From: UBA6382 sp964596865
GTDB taxonomy: Bacteria; Bacteroidota; Bacteroidia; Bacteroidales; Bacteroidaceae
Direction: 5' to 3'
Assembly (NCBI GenBank): GCA_964596865.1
Contig: CAZQVW010000144.1
Coordinates: forward strand, 1-6,993
Length of the DNA stretch: 6,993 bases
Shown: positions 1-6,784 of the stretch, piece after piece
How the letters are laid out: the number at the start of each line of letters is the position of its first letter
Numbering within the stretch: position 1 is the first letter of the stretch
The notes under the pieces: model-generated
Told to the model about the DNA's origin: nothing
Databases searched by the model: none
Seen by the model: only the letters and a program-made list of their open reading frames with translations
Made by a program: the position numbers and the translations under genes

Positions 1-131
1 TCCGCTTTACTCCGGAGGGCAATACCAAACAGGCGTGCCGCTCTGTCAAATTCACAACTTTGATGGACGACGACGTGAAGATGCAGGCGCCGGAAGCTGA
101 CAAGAAAGCAGAATCAAATCCTAATACTTAG
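1..131 (+). CDS. 3' end of a truncated gene, possibly an HU-like DNA-binding protein
   Basis: The reading frame from base 3 is open to a TAG at 129-131 and encodes about 42 residues, beginning RFTPEGNTKQACRSVKF and ending in a polar Lys/Glu/Asn-rich tail. The 5' end lies outside the window. The pattern 'x-F-T-P-x...K...V-K-F' followed by a charged tail resembles the C-terminus of the HU/IHF-like DNA-binding proteins common in Bacteroidota, but this is a recollection of a pattern over a very short fragment and could be wrong. A hairpin with a weak T-tract begins six bases after the stop, which fits the end of a transcription unit. That this is coding is fairly likely; the product is uncertain. 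Confidence 0.55.
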   Translation, partial: RFTPEGNTKQACRSVKFTTLMDDDVKMQAPEADKKAESNPNT

Positions 132-136
132 TCCAC

Positions 137-205
137 AGAGATAGGATAGTCTGCCGTTTGCTAAAAAGCGCGCGCGGCAAACGGCGGGCCACTCCTATTT
201 TCTCT
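137..205 (+). terminator. Long imperfect hairpin just after the first gene, probable terminator
   Basis: The core arms are 151-161 and 177-187 (CTGCCGTTTGC against GCAAACGGCGG, with one T·G pair), with a 15-nt loop containing a run of alternating GC. Outside the core, ATAGGA (141-146) can pair with TCCTAT (193-198) and AGAG (137-140) with CTCT (202-205), so the structure spans nearly 70 nt. The descending side carries TATTTTCTCT, a modest T-tract. It starts six bases after the stop of the upstream gene. A rho-independent terminator is the simplest reading; the weak T-run leaves a structured 3' UTR possible. Confidence 0.5.
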
Positions 206-372
206 GCCTATCGTTATGATAGAAGAAAAGAATTGCATACAAGATTGAAAAACAAAAAACTTCTACTATGACACCTATAAACAAGGGAGACAGAAGAATT
301 TTCGGAAATCTTGATTGTGTGGCAAATATAAGTAAGATTGGGATGAAATTTTCTTCTTACAGTTACCGTTTT
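206..372. other. Intergenic stretch with only a doubtful 39-codon ORF
   Basis: Together with the flanking hairpins this forms the 359-nt gap between the first gene and the mutarotase. It is AT-rich and holds no recognisable tRNA or other known RNA. An ATG at 268 opens a 39-codon frame that stops at 385-387, inside the loop of the next terminator. Its product (MTPINKGDRRIFG...) resembles nothing I know. I see no clear promoter or ribosome binding site, so I do not call it a gene. Confidence 0.3.
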
Positions 373-414
373 AGCGATTGCCCTTGACTTTTAGTTGGGG
401 CATTCGCTATTTTT
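373..414 (+). terminator. Rho-independent terminator ahead of the mutarotase operon
   Basis: AGCGATTGCCC (373-383) pairs with GGGCATTCGCT (398-408) over 11 positions with one T-T mismatch. The loop is 14 nt, and ATTTTT follows directly on the plus strand. On the minus strand no T-run follows, so it acts on plus-strand transcription only. Since the first gene already has a hairpin at 137-205, this second signal suggests either read-through protection or an unrecognised short transcript that begins between the two. Confidence 0.65.
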
Positions 415-460
415 CATCAGAAAATAGAATGATAAAGCCACACAAACCAATAACATTTGC

Positions 461-468
461 TATATTTG
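461..468 (+). promoter_or_regulatory. Candidate Bacteroides-type -7 promoter element
   Basis: TATATTTG matches the Bacteroides primary sigma factor -7 consensus TAnnTTTG exactly. It lies 22 bases before the mutarotase ATG, which would give a leader of roughly 15 nt. No good -33 TTTG is present at the usual spacing of about 19-21 bases, which lowers confidence. The upstream terminator at 373-414 fits a new transcription unit starting here. Confidence 0.5.
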
Positions 469-490
469 CAAAAAACAAAAGCCACAGATT

Positions 491-928
491 ATGCCAACAG
501 AGGGTTATCCACAAAATAATAAGGTAATAGAATATCATACCCCCGCAGGAAACTCCCATAGCGAGCAGTTCCGTTATAAGGGGGCGGTTAAGCGCTATTG
601 CCAGACCATGGATTTGAAAGACAATCCCGAATTGATTGCAAAATACCGCGATGCCCACTCCCGCGAAAAGCAGTGGAAAGAGATACGCAACGGAATCCGC
701 GAGGTAGGCATATTGGAAATGGAAATTTATATCCTTGGTAATCGACTGTTTATGATTGTGGAGACACCGCTCGATTTTGATTGGGACAAAGCCATGGCGC
801 GCCTCGCCACACTGCCGCGCCAGCAGGAGTGGGAGGATTATGTGGGCGCATTCCAAAACTGCAAGGAGGGCTCCACCTCCAATCAGAAATGGCAGATGAT
901 GGACAGGATGTTCTATCTCTACGATTAA
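491..928 (+). CDS. rhaM: L-rhamnose mutarotase family protein (RhaM/RhaU, DUF718)
   Basis: RhaM-family enzymes interconvert the alpha and beta anomers of L-rhamnose in the cytoplasm; they are small ferredoxin-like alpha/beta-barrel dimers. The core here runs from about residue 33 to the end. VKRYCQTMDL is the first strand, KYRDAHSREKQWKEI carries His56 at the place of the catalytic His of E. coli RhaM (EEYQRRH), and GILEMEIYILGNRLFMIVE is the central strand pair with Tyr80. QQEWEDYV has Trp114 in the region of the family's double Trp, and the C-terminal MFYLYD matches the conserved 'VFYL' end. The protein has 145 residues against about 104 in E. coli, the excess being a polar N-terminal extension of about 32 residues. 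The next Met (40) lies inside the first core strand, so the ATG at 491 is the best start. No rhamnose isomerase, kinase or permease is nearby, so the true sugar substrate is unproven. It is the first gene of a three-gene operon, with 22 bases before the next gene. Confidence 0.88.
   Translation: MPTEGYPQNNKVIEYHTPAGNSHSEQFRYKGAVKRYCQTMDLKDNPELIAKYRDAHSREKQWKEIRNGIREVGILEMEIYILGNRLFMIVETPLDFDWDKAMARLATLPRQQEWEDYVGAFQNCKEGSTSNQKWQMMDRMFYLYD
505..513 (+). promoter_or_regulatory. Perfect DnaA box inside the first codons of rhaM
   Basis: TTATCCACA is identical to the high-affinity consensus DnaA box. It covers codons 5-8 of the mutarotase gene, about 40 bases downstream of the candidate promoter. 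A single 9-mer can occur by chance in 7 kb (roughly one in twenty windows counting both strands). Apart from an 8/9 match inside dnaA itself (TTATCCACC, 5594-5602), I see no companion boxes, so this is not an origin by itself. The sequence match is certain; function is not. Confidence 0.3.
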
Positions 929-950
929 TACACATTGCGAAAAGATCTAT

Positions 951-1547
951 ATGAATGTTTGGGGGCTGATATTCTATAAACTGCTGGGCTGGAAAAGCAT
1001 AGTGGACAGGCCTCGGCCCAATAAATGCGTTATCTGCATCGCTCCCCATACCAGTAATTGGGATTTCATCTTCGCTATGCTGTATGAAAAGGCCACTGGT
1101 GGCAAAGCTCACTTCCTAATGAAAAGCGAATGGTTTGTCTGGCCGCTAAATAAGATTCTGAAATCATTGGGCGGCATACCAGTGAAAAGAATAGAGGTGC
1201 ATGGTCGGAAAGATAATGAAGCGCCCTCCTTCATGCCAGCCACGCCTTTCTCTGGCCTCACAGCCATTCTTTCACAAAGGATGATTGAGGCCAGCCATTT
1301 CCAGATTGCCATCACACCGGAGGGAACACGCTCGCTCAATAGCGAGTGGCATACGGGCTTCTACCACATTGCCCGCGCAGCCAACGTGCCCATACTCCTG
1401 TTTGTGATAGACTATAAAAACAAGCGCATTCATTGCCAAAAAGAGTTGATGCCCTCTGCCGACAAGCAGACAGACATCGCCCTTATCAAAAATTATTATT
1501 GTCATTATGCTTACGCAGCTAAATATCCTAAGAAATTCGGTGTGTAG
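951..1547 (+). CDS. Short PlsC-type acyltransferase (LPLAT family)
   Basis: This enzyme belongs to the lysophospholipid acyltransferase superfamily (PlsC type), which moves an acyl chain from acyl-ACP or acyl-CoA to a glycerol phosphate or related acceptor at the inner membrane. The 198-residue protein shows the HX4D catalytic motif as HTSNWD (His33, Asp38). The second block is GGIPVKR (74-80), the acceptor-phosphate block is TPEGTRS (Glu124, Gly125, Thr126, Arg127), and downstream come a GFYHIA segment and the strand VPILLFVIDY. No clear transmembrane helix is seen, as in other short (about 180-200 residue) Bacteroidota members often labelled 1-acylglycerol-3-phosphate acyltransferase. Whether it makes phosphatidic acid or acylates another lipid cannot be told, so no symbol is given. 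Residues about 81-103 look like an insertion between motifs. It starts 22 bases after rhaM, and its 3' end overlaps the next gene. Confidence 0.88.
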   Translation: MNVWGLIFYKLLGWKSIVDRPRPNKCVICIAPHTSNWDFIFAMLYEKATGGKAHFLMKSEWFVWPLNKILKSLGGIPVKRIEVHGRKDNEAPSFMPATPFSGLTAILSQRMIEASHFQIAITPEGTRSLNSEWHTGFYHIARAANVPILLFVIDYKNKRIHCQKELMPSADKQTDIALIKNYYCHYAYAAKYPKKFGV

Positions 1548-4500
1548 AAAGACGAAAATCATTCTACTGATGATTTGTTTGATTTCAAATGTGTTTGTGG
1601 GGATGGATGCTATGCCGGCCGGTCCGCAAATATGTAGCGAGGAAAAACCTCTCGCCGACACCATTCAGACCGATTCACTATTGAAAGCCAAAGCGCGAGC
1701 CGATTCGCTGATGCGGGCAAACACAGACTCGGTGGTGAAAGCCTATTTCAAAAACATGGAAATGGATTTCTCCACGAAATTAGCCATCGGCATCAGCAGT
1801 TATTCGCTCGACACCGCCGCCCACACGCTCACAATCCATCTGAAAGAGGGCACGGCATCACAGGTGTTCACACCAAAGAAAGTAGACAATTTCTATAACG
1901 GATTGAAAGAGGCTCTACCCTCCCCTGTCGGCGATTACCAAACACATATTCTCGCTTTCAATCACGATATTTCCGAACTCATTCCCAACGCCTACCGCTC
2001 CTCCGAGGCCAAAGACACCGCTCGATTATGGGCGTGGCCAAACGGAGGGATTTCCAACCACACGAGCAATGAATGGGTGAGGAATATGTCGCGGCCAACC
2101 CAAATAACCAAAGGATTACAGGGCGCGCACCTCACCGTGTGGCCCAGCCACGGACGCTATTACGACCATCAAAAGAAATCGTGGCGCTGGCAACGGCCCC
2201 GCCTCTATTCCACTACCGAGGATCTCTTCACCCGCTCCATCGTAGTGCCCTTCCTTCTGCCAATGCTGGAGAAAGCAGGCGCTGTGACCTACTGCCCACG
2301 AGAGAGAGACGACCAATCAATAGAACTCATCGTAGATAACGACCAGACACTGGCCGAACATGTCCGTATCGGCGTGCCGGCAGATTCCATACATTCGTCT
2401 GGAAACTTGGCAAACGCCTCCTCCGACTCGCTGAACAGCGACAGCATCGTATTTGTGGACAGTGTAGTTATCCGCGACCTAAGAAATGACGGACTCTTAC
2501 AGGGCAATTACTTGGAGCAAGTGGGCACAGAAGCGTTCCGGACGTGCCAAACAAGTGGGTTTGCCCATATTAGAGATGTATACACTGACGAAAATCCATT
2601 TCAGGAGGGCACGGCGCGATGTGTGCGCACAGTGAGGCGAGAGGAAGACGCCTCCACGTTTGTTTGGTTGCCAAATGTGAACACAGCTGGCATGTATGCC
2701 GTCTATGTGAGCTATGCCCGCGACGCCCAAGCCATAACGGATGCCCTCTATACCGTCCGCCACGGCGGAGTGGACACCCGCGTGAGGGTGAATCAGCGCA
2801 TGGGCAGCGGCACATGGGTTTATCTCGGCACATTCTTCTTTTCCGCCACCGGCACTCAGGACAATAGGATAACGCTCACCAATGTGAGCCACGAAGACGG
2901 CATCGTTACGGGCGATGCAGTAAGATTGGGCGGCGGCATGGGCAATATCGCAAGAGGAAACCGGACCGGAAATCGCGGAGCCGACGGGAATGCTACAGTC
3001 AGCGGCTTGCCCCGCTATCTTGAAGGCTCGCGCTATTGGGCACAGTGGGCCGGAATGCCTCCTTATATCTACGATACCAAAGACGGGCGCAACGATTACG
3101 CCGACGACATCAATGCGCGCTCCAACACGATGAACTATTTAGCGGGCAATTCCGTCTATGAGAGTGGCGCCGACGGATTGGGCGTGCCAATGGAGTTGAG
3201 TTTAGCTATTCACAGCGATGCAGGATACACCCTTGACGACGATGCTACTATCGGTACGCTGGTCATCTCCACCCTGCGCGGCGATGGGGGCGACGAGCGT
3301 TTTATTAGTGGAAAAAGTCGCCTGTGGAATTACGACCTCGCCTCGCTGATGCAGGATCAGATAATGCGCGATTTGACTGCTCCGCAATCCACGCTGCCAA
3401 ACGCCAAGACTTTCTCATGGAATCGCCGCGAGATATACAATCGCAATTACAGCGAGAGCCGCAAGCCCGAGGTGCCATCGGCTATTATCGAGACCCTCTC
3501 CCACCAAAACTTCCGCGACATGCTGTTGGGCCACGACCCCAACTTTAAGTTCCTGCTTGCGCGCAGTATCTACAAGGGCATAGTGAAATTTATCGCCGAT
3601 GCTCACAGCAGGGATTATGTTATCCAACCGTTGCCGGTGAGAGGTTTTGCTGCCATCGCGGATGGCGACAGCGTGCGCCTGAATTGGGAGGCGCAGGCCG
3701 ATAGTTTGGAACCTACAGCCACCCCCACAGGTTATATTGTCTACACCGCCCTCGATGGGCAGGATTTCGATAACGGTCAACTAATCGTGGGGCGCACCAC
3801 AGCCACCCTGCCAATACAGCGCGACAAGCTCTATCGCTTTCGCGTCAGCGCCGTAAACCAAGGCGGCGAGAGCTTCCCCAGTGAAACCCTTGCGGCTCTT
3901 AGCGCCTCCGATGAAAAGACGCGCATCCTCATCGTAAACGGTTTCACTCGCCTTAGTTCGCCGGCGGTGGTGCAGAGCGCAGACAGCCTGGGCCTTGATA
4001 TTCACAAGGACATCGGCGTGCCATACATACAGACCTCCGAATATTGCGGAGCGCAAACGGGCTTTCTCCGCAAACGGGCTGGAAAAGAGACTGCGGGCGG
4101 TTTGGGATACAGCGGTAGCGAATTAGAAGGACGTATCATCGCGGGCAATTCTTTTGATTACCCCTCCATCCACGCCCGCGCCATTATCGGGAATACCAAT
4201 ATCAAGAGCAGCGACAATTACGGCAACGCCCAAATAGATGACAACAGCGATAATTTCGAAAAATCCCGCAACTCAAAATTTCCCAACGACGCTAATTCCT
4301 CAAATACCAATATCGCCACCAACCATCGCACCATTTCGTCTTGCTCACGCGATGCTTTCACACAAAAGACAGAGGAAATAGCTGCCAATCAAGACATCAT
4401 CGATCTTATCCTTGGCCTACAAAAAGATTGTGGCGAGCAAAGCATTCTTAGATACAAGACATTTGACGCTCCGCTTAGGACTGCGTTGTCGGTGTTCCGT

Positions 4501-5079
4501 TCCATTGGCGGCCGCATCCTTGTGAGTGGCGCATATATCGGTAGCGATATGCAGACTGATGACGAACGGCATTTTACAGCCGAGGTATTAGGTTATGAAG
4601 CCGATTTTTCTCTCTCGAGCTCCGGAAAGTATGTTTCAACCTCCGATAAAACGCTTCCATTATCCGATAAAACGGCATCAACCTCCGACAACAAACCTTC
4701 AACCTCCGATAAAACACCTTCTTCTGCTTCCAAAACTTTTCCTTCTTCCAACAAATCACTTTCCACTTCCGCTGACACACTTTCCTTAGGCGACACACTT
4801 TCGCAAAACTACATTGAGCTTTTTAATAACAACCTAAGGATGGGCAATCAGGACTTTTTTATAGAGAATGATTTAGGCAAAGCAACCTACGCCTGCCAGC
4901 AAACAGACGTTCTGCGCGCCCAAAATCATGCCAAACCTCTAATCTTTTATTCCAACGGCCACGTGGCTGCCATTCACAGAAAGGATGTAGTAGCCATTGG
5001 CTTCCCTATAGAATCCATCCGCCAGCCTCAACAGCGTAGTGCCGTCATCCAAACTGCTATCAAACTGCTGGAAAAATAG
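1507..5079 (+). CDS. Exported N-acetylmuramoyl-L-alanine amidase-like protein with golvesin-like and Fn3 domains ('xanthan lyase' family)
   Basis: This is a large secreted protein (1190 residues from the ATG at 1507) of a Bacteroidales family often mislabelled xanthan lyase. Order: signal peptide (hydrophobic run about 18-32, no lipobox Cys); Ser/Asp-rich N-terminal region; first half of an amidase_3-like fold (about 203-270) with VWPSHG (His215) and TTEDL (Glu238) as likely zinc ligands; a golvesin C-terminal-like beta domain (about 335-478, ending GDAVRLGGGMGNIARG); second amidase half (about 495-697) with LAIHSDAG (His569) and VPSAIIETLSHQNF (Glu662) as the third ligand and catalytic Glu; Fn3 (about 708-798); and a C-terminal alpha/beta domain (about 806-1190) beginning RILIVNG. 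The zinc assignments come from alignment by eye to amidase_3. The predicted role is cleavage of the amide between muramic acid and L-Ala in the envelope; activity is not certain. Two low-complexity inserts (about 893-955 and 1043-1099) interrupt the last domain. GTG at 1540 is a good alternative start because it puts Arg-Lys-Thr-Lys directly before the hydrophobic core. Third gene of the operon. Confidence 0.85.
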   Translation: MLTQLNILRNSVCRKTKIILLMICLISNVFVGMDAMPAGPQICSEEKPLADTIQTDSLLKAKARADSLMRANTDSVVKAYFKNMEMDFSTKLAIGISSYSLDTAAHTLTIHLKEGTASQVFTPKKVDNFYNGLKEALPSPVGDYQTHILAFNHDISELIPNAYRSSEAKDTARLWAWPNGGISNHTSNEWVRNMSRPTQITKGLQGAHLTVWPSHGRYYDHQKKSWRWQRPRLYSTTEDLFTRSIVVPFLLPMLEKAGAVTYCPRERDDQSIELIVDNDQTLAEHVRIGVPADSIHSSGNLANASSDSLNSDSIVFVDSVVIRDLRNDGLLQGNYLEQVGTEAFRTCQTSGFAHIRDVYTDENPFQEGTARCVRTVRREEDASTFVWLPNVNTAGMYAVYVSYARDAQAITDALYTVRHGGVDTRVRVNQRMGSGTWVYLGTFFFSATGTQDNRITLTNVSHEDGIVTGDAVRLGGGMGNIARGNRTGNRGADGNATVSGLPRYLEGSRYWAQWAGMPPYIYDTKDGRNDYADDINARSNTMNYLAGNSVYESGADGLGVPMELSLAIHSDAGYTLDDDATIGTLVISTLRGDGGDERFISGKSRLWNYDLASLMQDQIMRDLTAPQSTLPNAKTFSWNRREIYNRNYSESRKPEVPSAIIETLSHQNFRDMLLGHDPNFKFLLARSIYKGIVKFIADAHSRDYVIQPLPVRGFAAIADGDSVRLNWEAQADSLEPTATPTGYIVYTALDGQDFDNGQLIVGRTTATLPIQRDKLYRFRVSAVNQGGESFPSETLAALSASDEKTRILIVNGFTRLSSPAVVQSADSLGLDIHKDIGVPYIQTSEYCGAQTGFLRKRAGKETAGGLGYSGSELEGRIIAGNSFDYPSIHARAIIGNTNIKSSDNYGNAQIDDNSDNFEKSRNSKFPNDANSSNTNIATNHRTISSCSRDAFTQKTEEIAANQDIIDLILGLQKDCGEQSILRYKTFDAPLRTALSVFRSIGGRILVSGAYIGSDMQTDDERHFTAEVLGYEADFSLSSSGKYVSTSDKTLPLSDKTASTSDNKPSTSDKTPSSASKTFPSSNKSLSTSADTLSLGDTLSQNYIELFNNNLRMGNQDFFIENDLGKATYACQQTDVLRAQNHAKPLIFYSNGHVAAIHRKDVVAIGFPIESIRQPQQRSAVIQTAIKLLEK
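4642..4788 (+). repeat. 21-nt in-frame tandem minisatellite coding for SDKT-type heptads
   Basis: TCCGATAAAACG occurs at 4642 and 4663, followed by TCCGACAAC at 4684 and TCCGATAAAACA at 4705, each exactly 21 nt apart. Weaker copies continue to about 4788. The protein reads as about seven heptads: SDKTLPL, SDKTAST, SDNKPST, SDKTPSS, ASKTFPS, SNKSLST, SADTLSL. The array is free of stop codons in several frames, which creates long spurious ORFs on both strands. Since 21 is a multiple of three, gain or loss of units would leave the amidase frame intact. Confidence 0.85.
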
Positions 5080-5088
5080 ATTTATTTA

Positions 5089-5171
5089 GAATAAAGTAGA
5101 TAGATAGGTGATAGAGTAGAGTAGATGGATAGGTGATGGAATAAAGTAGATAGAAAGTAGATAGAATAGAG
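5089..5171 (+). repeat. 25-nt tandem repeat, three units plus a partial fourth, without cytosine
   Basis: Units start at 5089, 5114, 5139 and (partial) 5164 and follow GAATAAAGTAGATAGATAGG-type sequence. Unit 2 differs from unit 1 only by four A-to-G changes; unit 3 matches unit 1 over its first 16 bases. The first GTAGATxGATAGGTGATxGA core is 5096-5115 and the second 5121-5140. The plus strand has no C from 5081 to 5171. TAG and TGA triplets occur in all three forward frames. It lies directly after the amidase stop and before the terminator. Confidence 0.85.
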
Positions 5172-5197
5172 CACAGATTGCAATAATAAAGATAGTA

Positions 5198-5235
5198 AAA
5201 GGCTGATACTTCGTAAGAGGTGTCAGCCTTTATTT
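5198..5235. terminator. Bidirectional terminator between the amidase gene and dnaA
   Basis: AAAGGCTGATAC (5198-5209) pairs with GTGTCAGCCTTT (5220-5231), a 12-bp stem with one T·G pair and a 10-nt loop. On the plus strand TATTTGTATTT follows; on the minus strand the descending arm runs into TTTTAC. The two genes converge on it, so one hairpin plausibly ends both transcripts. Confidence 0.85.
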
Positions 5236-5283
5236 GTATTTCAGCAAAAGATGTAGCTATAACAGCGCCACTTCCCCCCGCAA

Positions 5284-6726
5284 TTATTTCACCATCTCGC
5301 GCTCAATGGCTTCGATTTCGTCCTTGAAGCCGGGCTGGGTCTTGATTTTCAAATCCACCTGGCGGCAGGCATGGAGCACTGTGGTATGATCCCTGCGCCC
5401 GATGTGAGCGCCAATTTGCGTGGACGAAAGCGACGTATGTTTTTGGATAAGATACATCGCCATCTGCCTGGCTTTCACAATATTTCCCTTGCGCGAAGAA
5501 GAATTGATCTCTTTCTGAGTAATCTTATAGTAGCGGCAAACGGTGGTCAAGACCAGTTCGGGAGTGATGGTCTTGGCTTTCAGTTTTACCAGCTTATCCA
5601 CCACGCGGCGCGCCATATCCAAATCAATCTCGCGCTCATTTACAATCGATTGCACCAGCAACGAATTAATCACTCCCTCCAGATCGCGCACATTGTCGGT
5701 TACGTTGATGGCGATATAGTCAATCACATCCTTAGGGATGTTGAGCTGGTTTTTGCGAATCTTGGCTTTCAGGATATTGCGGCGAAGTTGCTCATCGGGA
5801 CGGGGCAGCTCCACGGTGGTGCCCATGACAAAGCGCGAGCTCACCCTTTCCTCAAAGCCCTCCAACTGCGACGGCGACTTATCCGAGGTGAATATAATCT
5901 GGCGGCCGTTGCGCTGCAGATGATTAAAGATATTAAACATCGCCTCCTGCGTCTTCACCTTACCGGAAATCTCGTGGATGTCATCGAGGATGAGGCAGTC
6001 CACCGACTGGTAGAAATACATAAAGTCGTTGAACTTGTTTTTCGGCACCGAGTCGGTGTATTGTATCAAGAACGTGTGGGCGGGGATATATAGGACGCGC
6101 TTGGAGGGGTCTTTCTCCAACATTTTCAATCCAATAGCATTGACAAGGTGGGATTTGCCCACGCCCGAACTGCCATATAAGAAAAAGGGATTGAACGCCG
6201 TCTGCATCGGTTTGGTGGCGATGGTCATAGCAATGGAGCGCGCCAACTTGTTGGCCTCGCCCTTCACATAGTTGTCGAAGGTGTATTCCGGACTGAGATG
6301 ACTATCGAAAAGGGGTACGCCCTGCCTGCCGGGAGCGGCAATATTGGCCGTGGGCGATGGGGGATATGGCTTATTGGCATTGCTTTCGCAGCCATGGGGC
6401 TGCCTCTGGGCGGTATTGGTGCCGTGCTGCGCATCTATTTGGCCGGAGGCGTTGCCCTGCCCGCTCTGAGGGGTGGAGGGCAAATCGCCATAAAAGATGT
6501 CTACATCATTAAGGGCGAAATGGCGGTTCACTTCGGCCATCAGCATCGTCTGGAAATGCTCCAACAGATATTCAAAGAAGAATTTGCTGGGCACATGGAG
6601 CTGCAGACGGTCGCCCTTTACATCAACAAAACGGATATGAGTAAACCAGGCGGCGTATGTGCTTTCCGGCAATTGCTTGCGTACGGCGTCAAGCACTTTC
6701 TGCCATTTCTCCTGATTTGTATCCAT
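5284..6726 (-). CDS. dnaA: Chromosomal replication initiator protein DnaA
   Basis: DnaA is the AAA+ ATPase that binds DnaA boxes, opens the origin and recruits the replicative helicase. All four domains are visible in 480 residues (E. coli 467). Domain I, about 1-80, has PESTYAAWF and FFFEYLLEHF. A Gln/Asn/Pro-rich linker spans about 82-138. The AAA+ core, about 140-370, has Walker A GSSGVGKS (185-192), Walker B LILDDIH (245-251), sensor I IIFTSD, arginine finger Arg298 in SSRF, and sensor II NVRDLEG (Arg347). DNA-binding domain IV, about 384-480, has the signature GRRDHTTVLHA (443-453). Walker A is GSSGVGKS rather than the commoner GGxGLGKT, as often in Bacteroidota. The start gives a full domain I and is preceded by AACA. 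It converges on the amidase operon and shares its terminator; the upstream region is rich in inverted repeats. Confidence 0.98.
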   Translation of the reverse strand: MDTNQEKWQKVLDAVRKQLPESTYAAWFTHIRFVDVKGDRLQLHVPSKFFFEYLLEHFQTMLMAEVNRHFALNDVDIFYGDLPSTPQSGQGNASGQIDAQHGTNTAQRQPHGCESNANKPYPPSPTANIAAPGRQGVPLFDSHLSPEYTFDNYVKGEANKLARSIAMTIATKPMQTAFNPFFLYGSSGVGKSHLVNAIGLKMLEKDPSKRVLYIPAHTFLIQYTDSVPKNKFNDFMYFYQSVDCLILDDIHEISGKVKTQEAMFNIFNHLQRNGRQIIFTSDKSPSQLEGFEERVSSRFVMGTTVELPRPDEQLRRNILKAKIRKNQLNIPKDVIDYIAINVTDNVRDLEGVINSLLVQSIVNEREIDLDMARRVVDKLVKLKAKTITPELVLTTVCRYYKITQKEINSSSRKGNIVKARQMAMYLIQKHTSLSSTQIGAHIGRRDHTTVLHACRQVDLKIKTQPGFKDEIEAIEREMVK

Positions 6727-6784
6727 TGTTTTAGTGTGTAGAGTGGGTGTGTTATATTAATAATGTAGTCATGAGCCACTGAAT

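Noticed and set aside
162..176. Alternating GC run that could suggest Z-DNA
   Set aside because: Only about 10 bases long and located in a hairpin loop; the terminator explanation is sufficient.
407..856. 149-codon minus-strand frame with hydrophobic product
   Set aside because: It is antisense to the well-supported mutarotase gene and ends inside a terminator; the apparent membrane character reflects the reverse complement of polar codons.
4574..4798. Three overlapping open frames on both strands over the amidase repeat region
   Set aside because: They arise because the 21-nt repeat lacks stop codons in several frames. The products are low-complexity (Lys/Arg/Glu or Pro/Leu-rich) and lie fully inside the real gene.
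5080..5171. Repeat array considered as a CRISPR
   Set aside because: The units are contiguous 25-mers without unique spacers and have no internal dyad symmetry.
5594..5602. TTATCCACC, 8/9 match to a DnaA box inside dnaA
   Set aside because: One mismatch inside a coding sequence with no cluster around it; expected by chance.
5371..6093. 240-codon plus-strand frame antisense to dnaA
   Set aside because: dnaA is certain on the other strand. The antisense product is His/Leu/Arg-rich without recognisable motifs, typical of a shadow frame.
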